DNA of 64,000 nt from Ceratotherium simum simum (taxonomy: Eukaryota > Chordata > Mammalia > Perissodactyla > Rhinocerotidae): NCBI RefSeq assembly GCF_000283155.1, contig NW_004454170.1, forward strand, positions 10,869,594 to 10,933,593, in the 5' to 3' direction. The position numbers were made by a program, and so were the translations under genes. Each line of letters opens with the position of its first letter. Positions within the stretch are counted from its first letter, which is position 1. Below are positions 44,935 to 56,129 of the stretch, piece after piece. Under the pieces are notes generated by a model. The model saw only the letters and a program-made list of their open reading frames with translations, did not search any database and had not been told where the DNA came from.

Positions 44935-45510
44935 ATTTATTAAAGATAATAAAAGCTAACATGAAGTTTATATATGCTAGGGAGTATTCTAAACACTTCT
45001 ATATACACTGTCAGCTCTCTGTATCTGCAGGTTCTACATCTGTGGATTCAACTATCTGCAGATCAAAAGGCCTAAGATGGTTGTGTCTGTAACTGAACAC
45101 GTGCAGTCTTATTTTTCTTGTCATTATTCCCTAAAGAATACAGTATAACCACTATTTACATAGCATTTACATTGTATTAGGTATCATAAGTAATCTAGAG
45201 ATGATTTAAAGTATATGGGAGGATATGCATAGGTTATTTGAAAATACCACATTTTATACAAGGGACTTCAGCATCTGCGGATTTTGATATCTGCGGGGGT
45301 CCTGGAACCCATCCCCGTGGATACTGAGGGAGGACTGTAGTAACTCATTTAACCCTCACAACACCTCCTACATGTTTGTCCTCATTTTACAGAGGAGGAA
45401 AGAGGAGGCACAGAGAGGTTAAATGACCACCAAAGACAGAGCAGGAGAGGAGCCAAGTTCAAATCCAAATAGTCTGACTTAAGCTGCCTCCTTCAACTGC
45501 TGCTCTTCTG
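44935..45510 (+). mobile_element. MIR SINE split by a Tigger/MER2 element
   Basis: MIR pieces 44935-45003 (ATAAAAGCTAACATGAAGTT, AGTATTCTAAACACTT) and 45340-45510 (AACTCATTTAACCCTCACAA, CTCATTTTACAGAGGAGGAA, GAGGTTAAATGACC) are collinear once the transposon between them is removed. Confidence 0.85.
45004..45339 (-). mobile_element. MER2-type (Tigger-derived) DNA transposon
   Basis: The terminal inverted repeats are GTCAGCTCTCTGTATCTGCA on the left and GGATACTGAGGGAGGACTG on the right. Internal phrases are TCTTGTCATTATTCCCTAAA, GCATTTACATTGTATTAGGT and GGAGGATATGCATAGGTTAT. A TA dinucleotide flanks each side, as expected for mariner/Tc1-type insertion. Non-autonomous, with no transposase frame. 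Confidence 0.92.
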
Positions 45511-46385
45511 TTTTGTGCAAATCACACAGCTCCTTAACAGTGGGGCCCAGAGCCCAGGTCTCCTGAGTCCCAGCCCAGAGTTCTTCTCTCACATGGAAAC
45601 AGACTGATATGTTCCCTAGTGTTCACAGTTGCATGCCTCAAAATTGAAAGGAAAACAAAGACTAGCGTTAAGGGAGAAATCACAATTTACTGAATGTTTA
45701 GGGTGTGCCAGGCCCTGTGCTATGAGGTGAGGAGTCAAAAATAGTAAGTACTACCCAGTTATTGTCCTTAAGATGCTCATACCTCAGAACAGAAGAGGCC
45801 CATCTGAAGTCCTACTTCCTTCATGAAGTCTTTGCCTGCCACAGCCTACCGTGGTTTCAGGCCGGTCTACATTCCAGAGGCTGCTGATAATGTTCTCCTC
45901 TTCCAGACTGTCAACATCACTGCCACCCCTGAGTCATGGTTAATCCATGGTTAAGTTCACACTGAGGGCATACCGTGTTGACACCGAGTAGAGTTCTAAG
46001 CAGTATCCTATCGACCCTGAAAACTGTGTAGTGACTTGACTTCATGGGGATTTGTGCACTTTGCTTTGAGAAAGCCGATCAGCTTAGGTCAGCAGGCTCC
46101 ATCTGGAGGTTCATTTTATTAATTCCTCTTTAGACACTGGTCCTGTGGCTATGTTATCAGTTGGTTTATTTATACCTCACCTCTTTCCAGGAAGAATCTA
46201 AAGTGACCATGCACAGTAGGGTTAGTGGAATAGAATAAAAATAGAAAATCTTGGTTCAGACAAAGAAGAAGGAGCAAATATTGTCAATCATATGGGCTAA
46301 AACAGTTGTCGTGAAGAAGCAACAGGTTTCATGTTGCACCTCCTAGCAGCCAGAGCAAGATGGAAAGCAGAGTAATACATCAATC
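45511..46385. other. Unassigned DNA with weak old-repeat hints
   Basis: 45680-45780 (GGGTGTGCCAGGCCCTGTGC then ATTGTCCTTAAGATGCTCAT) resembles the unassigned ancient repeat class. The rest is unrecognised. Confidence 0.35.
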
Positions 46386-46389
46386 CTTA

Positions 46390-47290
46390 TAGGAAAAGAA
46401 AAGTATAATAACTCCTCAGGGGGCCCCCAACTCATCTCACAAGTCTCTGAAGTCCCACTTCAAGTCCCGTCAAGAGAGATGCCTGTATCACACTTGGCTG
46501 TTATGGTATAATACAAAATATATTTGGTCTTAATTCCTGGTACCTGACACAGAGCTCCTAAAACCTTGGGATGTCCTGAGTGATAGGAGAAGTGTTTTTT
46601 TGTTCTTCGTAATGAGCCTCTTTTGGTCAGACCTGAGTTTATGCTAATGAAGTGACTCAAGGTTGGGCTAGTCACCAAGCCCCACCCACTGACCTCCAAG
46701 AAGGGGTGGGGGGACTGGAGATTAAGCTTTATAAAAAAACTTGAACAGGAGATTTGATGAGCTTCTGGGTTGGTGAACACATTCAGGTGCTGGGAGGGTG
46801 GTGCCCCTGGAGAGAATGGGGAAGCTCCATTCCCCACCACACCTTGCCCTGTGCATCTCTTCTGTTTGACTGTTCCTGAGTTGTATCCTTTATAACAAAC
46901 TGATTATACGAACAAATGAACTTCTCATTTGTAGCCAAATTGGACAGAATTCTGGGAAACCTGGGGATCCACTACTTGTGATTGTTGTCTAAAGTGTTGG
47001 GGGGGTTGTTTTGTGAGACTGAGCTCTTAACTTGTGGGTCTGTGCTAACTCCAGGTAGTCAGTGTCAGAATTGAATTGACTTGTAAGATACCTCGTTAGT
47101 GTCTGCAGAGAATTGGTCGTTGAGATGGCCGAGTCTCTGATTTGGGGGAGATCCACCTGAGACAAGGGGATGCAAGAAGATGGGGAGGATGGCCACATCA
47201 GGGGGATTTTAAGCCCCAGGAGCCTCTCCCCACAGGACATCTGACTGTTAAAAGGGAAGTTCAGCTCCCTCCCAGGTTCTTAGCAGGAAG
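46390..47290 (+). mobile_element. Probable ERV-derived LTR (ERVL-like)
   Basis: TTAATTCCTGGTACCTGACA, ACAGAGCTCCTAAAACCTTG, TTATGCTAATGAAGTGACTC, a TATA-like CTTTATAAAAAAACTTG at 46727-46743, TTGCCCTGTGCATCTCTTCT, GTATCCTTTATAACAAACTG and GTCAGTGTCAGAATTGAATT follow the layout of an old ERVL-type LTR (U3, TATA, R). The family name is uncertain. No internal retroviral genes lie beside it. Confidence 0.55.
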
Positions 47291-47479
47291 GAACTAGTGC
47301 CTTCGGAAAATTTCTTGGTTCTCAAGTTTGGTGGGCATCTGTGTGGTGAGATAACGGAGCAGGAAGGAAACGTCAGCTCCTTGGCAAGCTTGCAGAATAA
47401 GCCTTGGGCCTAAAGCTCTCTCTTAAGGAGAACAGGGAAGCAGGGATAGCTGAAGTTGGGCATTAACCTGGTGATAAGA
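47291..47479. other. Unassigned spacer
   Basis: No recognisable feature. Confidence 0.4.
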
Positions 47480-47880
47480 GTTTGAATGACATTCCAGGGG
47501 AAAAGGACAGTAAATGCAAAGCCAGGGAGGAAAGAGAGAATGGCCCATTCAGGAACTGCAAGTAATTCACATGGGTATAGCCAGGGGAACAAGAAGGTGG
47601 CAAAAGGCGAGGCTGGAGAGGTTCACAAAGGAACTGTAAGTCATGTTGAAGAATTTGGGCTTGGCCACGAGGCTAGTGCTGAGCTGTGGAGGCCTGGTGG
47701 CAGAGGACAGGCAGGATGGCATCACTGAGGAAGTAGCGAGGAATAGATTGGAGAAGGATGATGCTAGGGGCATGGAATCTACATGGGACGCTACTACAGT
47801 GACCCATGCAAACAGCGACCCATGCAAACAGTGACCCAGGTTCTAAGCAGAAAAGAACCACTAGAAAGGAGAAGGAGGAA
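47480..47880 (+). repeat. Unassigned ancient mammalian repeat
   Basis: GGCCCATTCAGGAACTGCAA, GTAATTCACATGGGTATAGC, AATTTGGGCTTGGCCACGAG and GGAATAGATTGGAGAAGG match the later part of the repeat class seen at 5126-5420 and 8286-8860. Frames on both strands (47486-47885) are by-products. Confidence 0.4.
47801..47838. repeat. 16-bp tandem repeat, about 2.4 copies
   Basis: GACCCATGCAAACAGC (47801-47816), GACCCATGCAAACAGT (47817-47832) and a partial GACCCA. Confidence 0.92.
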
Positions 47881-47889
47881 TTCAAAACA

Positions 47890-48570
47890 CAATAAGGCAG
47901 TAGGCAGGGCAGGATCTGCTAACCCACTGTTTTGAGGCTATGTGGGAGGGATAACTCATGCATGGCTTCCAGATTGCTGACTTGGGATGGGATTTGGATA
48001 GGGAAAGAATATTCAGGTTTGGGTGATGGCTGATAATGGGGGTTAGGAGGGCTCTTTGAAGGTTCAAGTCCAACTTCCTGCCTTTAGCCATCATCCATAT
48101 CAAATTTAAAGCATCCAGGATTCACAAGGGTCTATCCAATTCACAGCGAGTAGCAGAGGAGACCACCTTTTTCTCTTTGGAATGGGAATCTTTTCCTTTT
48201 GGAATGGGAAACCATTCCGGTTTGGAACAACTCTTCCAATAGAGAATTGATGTATCCCTGATTCTATTTAATTCAGCAGAATGTTTTCACGATCATTACA
48301 TATAAGTTACTGTAGGACTCATAGTCTTCTTTCCTGTTCCTGTTTCCTTTACCTCTTAGTTCTGGCAGATCCAGGGCATGGACTCCGCTCAGAGATGGCC
48401 ATGATAGGAAACTGCAAGGACACATTTTGCAAAGGATCTCACTTAGCTGCTAAACTTTCAGGTAGCCCTGGAATGATTAATAAAGGGCTAAGTAATCCAA
48501 CTCGATGCAGTACTGTCTGCCAGAGACTGGTTCGTCGTCTGTAGCACATCCAACAAAGCACACCAATGCG
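47890..48570. other. No recognisable feature
   Basis: Contains an imperfect local repeat TTTGGAATGGGA near 48177 and 48199. No gene is seen. Confidence 0.35.
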
Positions 48571-48574
48571 CACA

Positions 48575-48700
48575 CTCGTGAAGAGGAGGAGGAGGTGGAG
48601 AAAGAAAGGGATAAAAGGAAGAAAAGATGAGAAGAGGAGGAAGAGGGAAAAAGGAGTAGGAAAAGAAGAGAGAAGAAAACAGAGCAAAGGAAATGGATTG
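48575..48700. repeat. Purine-rich low-complexity tract
   Basis: Almost only A and G on the plus strand (GAAGAGGAGGAGGAGGTGGA and onward). It creates a K/R/E-rich frame on plus and an S/F/L-rich frame on minus. Neither is a gene. Confidence 0.92.
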
Positions 48701-49094
48701 AAGTGGAATAAAAACACATGCCACATAAGGTTAGGGGAAGGATGGACTGACATGACAAAGAGGAGACAGGAAGCCTGGGAGGAGTGAAGGGAAGGGAATC
48801 CTTCAACTGCAGGAGGTAGAGAGGAGGGCGGGGATGGTGCCTGGACTCGATGGCAGTGAAATCAAGGATGCAGAAAGGATAGTCTCCAGGGCATGTTTGA
48901 GCTAGAATAACAGCACAAGCAATAATGTTAACCCACAGATTACTAGGGGTGACTGCTTATAAAATCTTTTTCTTTTTTAAGGAATTTGAGGATACAAATT
49001 TTAATTTTAAGTTTTTTGGTAGGCAGGGGATGTCAAGGAAGGAACAGTGCCTCTAGCCACACCCCTCCCCCCAACCTCTTTGCTGGTTTCAGAA
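48701..49094. other. No recognisable feature
   Basis: Purine-leaning ordinary DNA. Confidence 0.4.
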
Positions 49095-49215
49095 GCAGCA
49101 ATAGAAGTGTGACCCCGGGCCAGTTACTCACTCTCCAAATCTCCATTTTCTCCTCTGAAAAAAGGAAGATAGCAACACCACTTCAGGGCATGTTGTGAGC
49201 ACCACCAAACACCAG
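49095..49215 (-). mobile_element. MIR fragment, minus strand
   Basis: GTGTGACCCCGGGCCAGTTA, CTCACTCTCCAAATCTCCAT and TTTTCTCCTCTGAAAAAAGG are reverse-complement MIR phrases. Confidence 0.65.
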
Positions 49216-49779
49216 TGGCTCTTTTCGTTGTTGTCCAACAGAGCATCTAAATATGCCTCAAGCCATTACCAGCTTCACAGAAGCAGGAAACACACCCAGG
49301 TTTGCTTTTACTTAAGCTTCTGGGGTGTTCAGGCCAGAACAGAGAGGGTAGCGGGGAGAGGGACAGCAGCAGATAAACGGGAGAGAGATGCACAGCGGCA
49401 CACAAGAGCCTGAGGTCATGGTTGTTTTTCCATTGAAAGGATTATAATTGTGTGCTGTCACCATTTAAATAAACAGGTCTCACTTATTGAAGTTCCATTT
49501 TAAGACTTATGCCACCAAAGTCCTAGTGTTGTCCAGTTTAGGGTCTTGGCCAGAAGCGACGGGAGGCGCTGGTATAGGTGCTATGAAGTGAGATGCATGA
49601 GTAACACTGTGGTATCAGACCCAGGGAAAGAAATACTATATGTATATTTTGTTTTTTTATGAAATCCACTCATAGGAGATCTTCTTTCCTCGAGCAGGTA
49701 AACACATTATCCTCCTAACAGGCTTTTTCCCTGTTGGTAGTAGGCCATTCACTTTGGAGAGGTCCTCCTTTTTGAAGAA
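49216..49779. other. Repeat-poor DNA, no gene
   Basis: No repeat or coding signal. Some segments may belong to the CNE-like block that follows. Confidence 0.35.
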
Positions 49780-50170
49780 AACCACTAAAGGATGTTAATT
49801 GAGATCATTGCAATATGTTAACACATCGTTTCCTTTCCCTGAGCATCCCGAGCCTACAGACTGAAGCTCTCTGTCGTCGCTCTGTATGCACCAGACCTCC
49901 ACGCCCGAGGCTTATCACAAGCAATTATCTTACCCAAATAAAAAATGAAAATGGAAAAGTTAAATAAATAACAGGACATCTTGATGGAATCGCAGTAATG
50001 CTCCTCTTGGTTAACATTAGCCCCGACTTTGGACAGCTAGATTTGTTAATACGCTTGTCCTTTGTTTAGGCGTCTAGCTCCGTAAATCTCATGACTTTCC
50101 AAAATGATGGATGGCAGCCATCTCTGCTCTCCCCTAAAAATACATTCTCCAGGGAACTGGAAGCAGCACA
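49780..50170. promoter_or_regulatory. Candidate conserved non-coding element
   Basis: Repeat-free. Contains GATGTTAATTGAGATCATTG, TTATCACAAGCAATTATCTT, the SOX/TCF-like TCCTTTGTTTAGG and a MEF2-like CCCTAAAAATACA. No frame. CNE status is inferred from texture. Confidence 0.35.
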
Positions 50171-50279
50171 ATGGACACTGTAGTCCTGACCTAACTATGG
50201 CTTAGACTGGAGCAAACCCTCAAAACGGAATTCATCTAAAAATTATGATGGTTTTCTCCACAATGGGTTCAGCCTTCTG

Positions 50280-50750
50280 TTGTTCCGGCTTTCCTGCTAT
50301 GTAAGGGGCTTTGTGTACCTGCTCCAGCCAGGCCTCAGTGAACTTGGACTGGAAACTGTAACTTGGTGTAGCAGTCGGGCTGGATCAGCCTGGGCTCTGG
50401 CAGCAAGCAACGCTGAACCTCAGGGGCTTAACACAGCAGAAGCTTTCATCCTTCTTCATGCAAAGCCCTCTGCGGTGCTGCCGGTTTGTCACAACAGTTG
50501 TCCTCCAGATCTCCAGCCTGGCATCTCGGACTGCTTTGACCTGTTGGCATCTCTGTCCCATCATGCACTTCCACTGTGGCCACGGCAGGGAAAGAGAAGC
50601 CTGGAGATTCAGACACTGAGGGTTACATGCTTTGGCAAGGAAGTGACACAGGCCATTTCCGTTCACATTTCATTGGCTAGAACTGGTCACGTGGTCAGCC
50701 CAACCACAAGAGAGTGGGCAAGTGCACCCGGAAGTAAATGAGCCCTCCAC
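50280..50750 (+). repeat. Unclassified old interspersed repeat
   Basis: AACCTCAGGGGCTTAACACA, TTTCATTGGCTAGAACTGGT and CACGTGGTCAGCCCAACCAC match the outline of the element at 17325-17850. The 153-aa plus frame (50280-50741) overlaps a 93-aa minus frame and lies wholly in this repeat. Confidence 0.45.
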
Positions 50751-50904
50751 GTTGGGGAACATGAATGATGTCTAACTCCTCAGGAAGTTCTGACCACTGG
50801 CAGTTGTTTCTCTCTGCTTGCCCTAAGTATAAGTGGGTAGCTTAACCCAGGTGTCAGCCATCTGGGAGTTCCTGTGTCCTATAAGACTTCTGAAGTCACC
50901 CTTC

Positions 50905-51225
50905 ATTCATTTATTCCTTCATTTATATTGGAATATGTTTGACATGTAACATTGTGTAAGTTTAAGGTGTGCAACATGTTGATTTGATACATGTACATAT
51001 TGTAATGTGATTGCCATTGTAGTGTTAGTCATCGCCTCTATCACATCACATAATTATCATTTCTTTTTTGTGGTGGGAATAATTAAGGTCTAGTCTCTCA
51101 GCACGTTTGATGATTATAACATATTATTGTTGTTTATAGTCACTATATTGTGCATTAGATCTCCAGAACTTATTTATCTACTTGTTGCAAGTTTGTACCC
51201 TTCTTTATATATGTAGATATATATC
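50905..51225 (-). mobile_element. Antisense L1 3' UTR fragment
   Basis: TTTGACATGTAACATTGTGT, AAGTTTAAGGTGTGCAACAT, GTTGATTTGATACATGTACA and TATAGTCACTATATTGTGCA are the reverse complement of an L1 3' UTR. Confidence 0.78.
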
Positions 51226-52330
51226 ATTTAAAAATAGACTTTATTTTATAGAGCAGTTTTATGTTCATAGCAAAACTGAGCAGAAAGTACAGAGATTTCC
51301 TATAAATTTCCTCCCCCTACACATGCATAGCCTCCCCCATCATCAACATCCCTCATCACAATGGTACATTTGTTATAATTGATGAACCTATATTGACACA
51401 TCGTTATGACCCAAAGTCCATAGTTTACATTAAGGTTCACTTTTGGTGGTGTACATTCCATGGTTTTGGACAAACGTATAATGACATATATCTACCATTA
51501 TAGTACCATATAGAAGAACTTCACTGCCCTGAAAATCCTCTGTGCTCCATCTATTCATTCTTCTCCTTCTGCTAACCATTGAGCTTTTTACTGTCTCCAT
51601 AGTTCTGCCTTTTCCAGAATGTCATATAATTGGAATCACACAGTGTATAGCCTTTTCAGATTGGCTTCTTTCATTTAGTCATATGCATTTAAGGTTCCTC
51701 CATGTCTCTTCATGGCTTGATAGCTCATTTCATTTTGGTGCTGAATCATATTCCATTGTCTGGATGTACCACAGTTTACTTATCCATTCACCGACTGAAG
51801 GACATCTTGGTTGCTTCCAAGTTTGGGCAATTATGAATAAAACTGTTACAAACATCTGTGTGCAGGTTTTTGCGTAGACATAAGTTTTCAACTCCTTTAC
51901 ATAAATACCAAGCAGCATGATTGCTGGATTGTATGGTAAAAGTACGTTTAGTTTGGTAACAAACTGTCTCCCAAAGTGGCTGTCCCATTTTGCATTCCCA
52001 CCAGCAATGAATGAGAGTTCTTGTTACTCCACAGCCTTGTCAGCATTTGATGTTGTCAGTGTTTTGGATTTTGGCCATTCTGATAGGTGTCTTGTTGTTG
52101 TTTTAATTTGCAGTTCTCTTATGATGTATGATGTGGAACATCTTTTCCTATGCTTAGTTTCCATCCGTATATCTTCATTGGTGAGGTATCTGTTCAGGTC
52201 TCTCACCCATTTTTGAGTCAGGTTGTTTGTTTTCCTATTGTTTAGTTTTAAAAGTTCTTTGTATATTTTGGATAACAGTAGTTTATCAGACACGTCTTTT
52301 GCAAATATTTTCTCCTAGTTTGTGGTTTGT
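51226..52330 (-). mobile_element. Antisense L1M with ORF2 C-terminal relic
   Basis: A 3' UTR piece (51226-51540) is followed by the ORF2 end. In minus frames I read AQTWKQPRCPSVGEW and LWYIQTMEYDSA (51730-51918), then [28 protein letters not shown] and [15 protein letters not shown] (52024-52293). These are hallmarks of the L1 ORF2 C-terminal region. Two different frames are needed, so it is a pseudogene. Confidence 0.95.
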
Positions 52331-52950
52331 CTTTAACATATTTGTTTAAACTGACTCAAAGTCTCAATCTCTGTGCGAAACCCAATATTCTCATCAATGG
52401 CTCTGAAGATTCTTAGAAGTGGAGGCGCTTATATTTTTTCTTAGTCACCTCTAGCTAAGATTTCTGTATCCAGAGAATTTTTTTTTATCTCTATTCTGAA
52501 TACAGTAAATGCAAACACGAAATGTAGACTTCTTTTTCTTGTAATTCCTTTCATCTCCAGTGCTCCTCCCTTTAAGCATCACTGACCCACTGAAGGGTTG
52601 GGGCATAGGAGGAGTTATAGCATGGCTCCATGTAACAATTTAAAGTGCAATATTAGATATAGCCATTCTTCAAAGTTTCTCAGCCATACTCGCATCTGGA
52701 ATATCTCAGTGGCCACCTTTTCTTCTCCCTGTATATTGCTTTTTCCCCACCTGCTTCCTCTCCCCTTTACTTCTTTATATCTCCTGAATTGTCTCTAGTC
52801 CCTGAACCTCTTGTCCTCCCCCTTTCTAATTATAGGTACGAAAAAAAATTCCTGTCATTTCCTGACACAGAGATATTCTGTCAATCCTTCCTTTGTTTTA
52901 GTCTCTCCTTCTAGAACATAGTCTAGGGTCTGTCTTTTCATACTCAAATG
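52331..52950. other. No recognisable feature
   Basis: AT-rich DNA without named repeat or coding signal. Confidence 0.4.
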
Positions 52951-53028
52951 AAAATATAATCAATTTTCTCTCAGAAACAAAAAGGCATTTCATCAAAATA
53001 TAATCAATTTTCTCTCAGAAAGAAAAAG
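52951..53028. repeat. 34-bp direct duplication, 44-bp period
   Basis: Bases 52951-52984 and 52995-53028 share 33 of 34 positions. Each begins AAAATATAATCAATTTTCTC. Ten bases separate the two copies. Confidence 0.95.
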
Positions 53029-56000
53029 ACTACTGATTTCTACTGCTGACTTTTGAAATATCCCCTTACTCACCTTTAAAGGATAATCTAGCCAAGTATG
53101 ACATGGGAATAGGGTTAAAAAGAACGAGTGCAGAGATAACCCACCTGAGCAAGGCTGAATGAGCCCCACACATCCAGATTTAGGAGTGGGAAGTGATATT
53201 TTATCCATGATGGCCCCTCATAAACTCATTTGTTCATGGAAGAAATCTCATCATAAAATCAGGTGTTCCACTTGTTTTTGGGACAATTTGCCTGGAAAGT
53301 CTTTCTAGGATCCTCCAAAGGACAGCCACAAAGAGAAAAATATTTGAAAATGTTGCAACTTGAAAATGTCATTGAAGAGTCAAAACAAACTGGGAGTCCT
53401 TTCCCCTGATGCCCACCCTCCTCCCTGGTAGTAGACGGTATTAGCAAGGGCAACACGTGGCAAAGCTCTTAGGAAATGCTGCGAAAGATATCCATCTGTT
53501 GAGAACAGGACACCACGCCATTTTATACACTTTGGGACTCTGTGAAACTCTGGGGATTGCTTGAATATTTCATCATTGCTATTTCTTATTAATGTTTACC
53601 AACATTTGGTTGATTACTAATTGTGAATAGTAATATTTCCCTTTTTTAATCTTTCAACAAGTATTAGCGCTGTGCTGGATACTACGAAGTGTGGTTACTC
53701 CTAAGTGTATTCAGCAATCCAAGGAGACTCTACTCTGGCTTTTACATAAACTCATTCCACTTAACTCTCTCCAAGGAAAATCCAGGTTTCTTCCTACTCT
53801 ATCACAACATGTTTCCCTTGAACTGCTTTTCCTCTTCTAACCTTCTCCCTGGCTCCCTTTCCTTCATCCCATTATCTAGGAACGCTTGGGAAGGTGCTTA
53901 CAGGGTTTCTTCACTGCTGTGGCCAGAATAGAACACAAGACTCCACATTTTCAGTCTTCTCCTCACAACTTAATCTCCTTCTTTAAAAGTCAAAGACACC
54001 ACCTGGCATTATCTGAAGTCCTCCTTGTTGGGACATTATTCAAGACTGTTGGAAGAGGACTAGGATATTTGATACCTCGTAGTTAAAAGATCTAATATAG
54101 AATTCAGATAGTTGACTGGATGTTTTCACTTTTGGGGTACACACTTTGTCGTTAGCCAGGTTTGAGTTGGAATTTGAAGAAAGGAGCGTATGTGATTTTC
54201 CTTCTCCTGTTTCCCTTGCCGTGCCCTGGAATACATGGCGAGGAGTAGGATGAGGAGGAAGAGTGGGAATGAAAAAGGTGAAGAAATATGTAGAGAATGG
54301 GGGTTATCTGTATTTGTTTGTTTTTCCTTTTTTAACCTCTTAATGAGAAGTGGAAAAAATTAAGCAATCATAACAAGAATAAATATTTAAGTGTCTACTC
54401 TATAACAAAGATGGTTAGGCACTTTGCACTAGCTGTCACATACGGTCTGAGGAGTTAAGGAACAAGGACTGTTAGATCTATGCAGAGGGCACAGACTTGC
54501 TGCTCTAGAGAGCAGATGAACTGCATCAGTGGATGGAACTTACAGTAAGGCAAATATTAGAAATATAAAGAAATTGCCAAGCAGTTAGCCTTGTCTGATA
54601 ATCAATGGACCACCCTGGAGGAAAGTGACTTTCTGGCTGCCAATTTGAAGGTTTGTCCTAAGAATTGCTACCAAAACATGCCAGACATCATCACCCTGTA
54701 AATACGTCTATCAATTTTTTATGCTTTTATGATCAGAAAAAATAATAAGTATTATTTTAAAAGGCATTGATTAAGTTTCATTGTCCACATCAAGCCATGC
54801 TAGGGAATTGTGCCTCAAGCACAAAGGCCCTTGCCCTCTAGAAACTGTCAGGTCAGGAGGATAACCCTGAGATGGAGGATGTCATTCATTATTGCTTTTA
54901 ATACCTTCATTTCAGATTCGAGGGGTCAGCAATGGAGCTCAGGCTTAATCCAGGTGGGATGGAGACCAGTGGGGGTTATATCTTCTCTAAGAATTAGGAC
55001 ACCCTTTGTAGAGAATGTAGCCATGTTTATAGTGACATTAACAGCGCAAGAAAGGAGCATGCTCAGATATATGGGGAGGTAGAGACACTTGGATCCGTCT
55101 TGAGAAGAGGTTCAGGGGTGGAAGTAAGAGGTTGAGATCAGCACTGCCCGTGGACTCAGCCACAGGGGTCCTCACCCTGGCCCTGTGCTTTTAGGGCCCT
55201 GCTTTGTCCCTCTTCTGACTGTGCCCTCTATGGGAGGTGAAGAATCCAGGGGACTAAGGACATGTGTCCACCCTGAGCTCATTCTTCTCCACCTCCACTT
55301 TCTAGATCATGCTCTGGGTTCAGAAACCTGGAATTCCTTGGGCTTCCAGGGCTGGACTCTTTCCTGGGTCAGTCCTCCAGAGCACAGAACGCAATATTCT
55401 CATGTACACACCAGGCCTGCTGGGGGCAATGGTCTGTAAAGGGAATATTTGGAGATTGGGAGTGTGGACCGGAGTGTCTGTGTTTATGGGAGGCTTGTGC
55501 CGTGCAAGACAGAACCACGAATGGAAAGAGAAAAGGCAGCGGGACGGAATCCTGGGATGGGCTTTCTCTGCACCTCCCCATCCCATGCAGAACTCAACGG
55601 AGTTTGAGATTCTAAACGTGAAACTGGCCTTCCAGGTTGTTCTGAAGGTGTGTTTGTAAGGTACGAGGATAGAAAATATTTTATTTATTTAACTGTTTGT
55701 AAGCTTGATACATATTAGACACGTCCCGCGTGGCCTCCATTTATATTCCCGCCCCAGGAATGCAAATGTTCCCTCTCCTCCTTAAGGTTATTGTTAAGAA
55801 TTTTTCTTTAGAGGTAACTGTTCACAGGGCAGAGGACAAAGACAGTGGAGATCTGGCCTCCTCTTCCCACTGACCAATGAGACTCATTCTGGGTGAAATG
55901 TAACGTGAGTCCTAACAAGTAAGGCTAAACTCAATGCATTGTTTTCTCTGTGTTTTTGGTTTGTCACAGGGCGCCAGTCCTCGTTTTGTGGTATGTGTAG

Positions 56001-56094
56001 GAGAGATGTGCTGCTCATGTTCCCGATTCCTCTAGCCCTCTCTGACAGAGAAGGAGAACTTTGAAGAAGGATGAATTGCAAGAGATATCTGTCT
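53029..56094. other. About 3 kb with no gene or named repeat
   Basis: Unique-looking DNA. Weak old-repeat hints occur at 54380-54480 and 54780-54850. The 116-aa plus and 88-aa minus frames at 55309-55659 overlap antiparallel. No domain is seen. Confidence 0.35.

Positions 56095-56121
<27 letters not shown>
56095..56121. repeat. (AC)n microsatellite, 13 units
   Basis: Pure AC run. It puts Thr-His or Cys-Val repeats into overlapping frames that are not genes. Confidence 0.97.

Positions 56122-56129
<8 letters not shown>

Noticed and set aside
46460..46840. 126-aa minus-strand frame
   Set aside because: Antisense to an LTR, with no motif.
48566..48787. K/R/E-rich 73-aa frame and its antisense partners
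   Set aside because: Low-complexity purine tract; composition alone explains it.
50280..50741. 153-aa plus-strand frame
   Set aside because: Lies within an old interspersed repeat and overlaps a 93-aa antisense frame.
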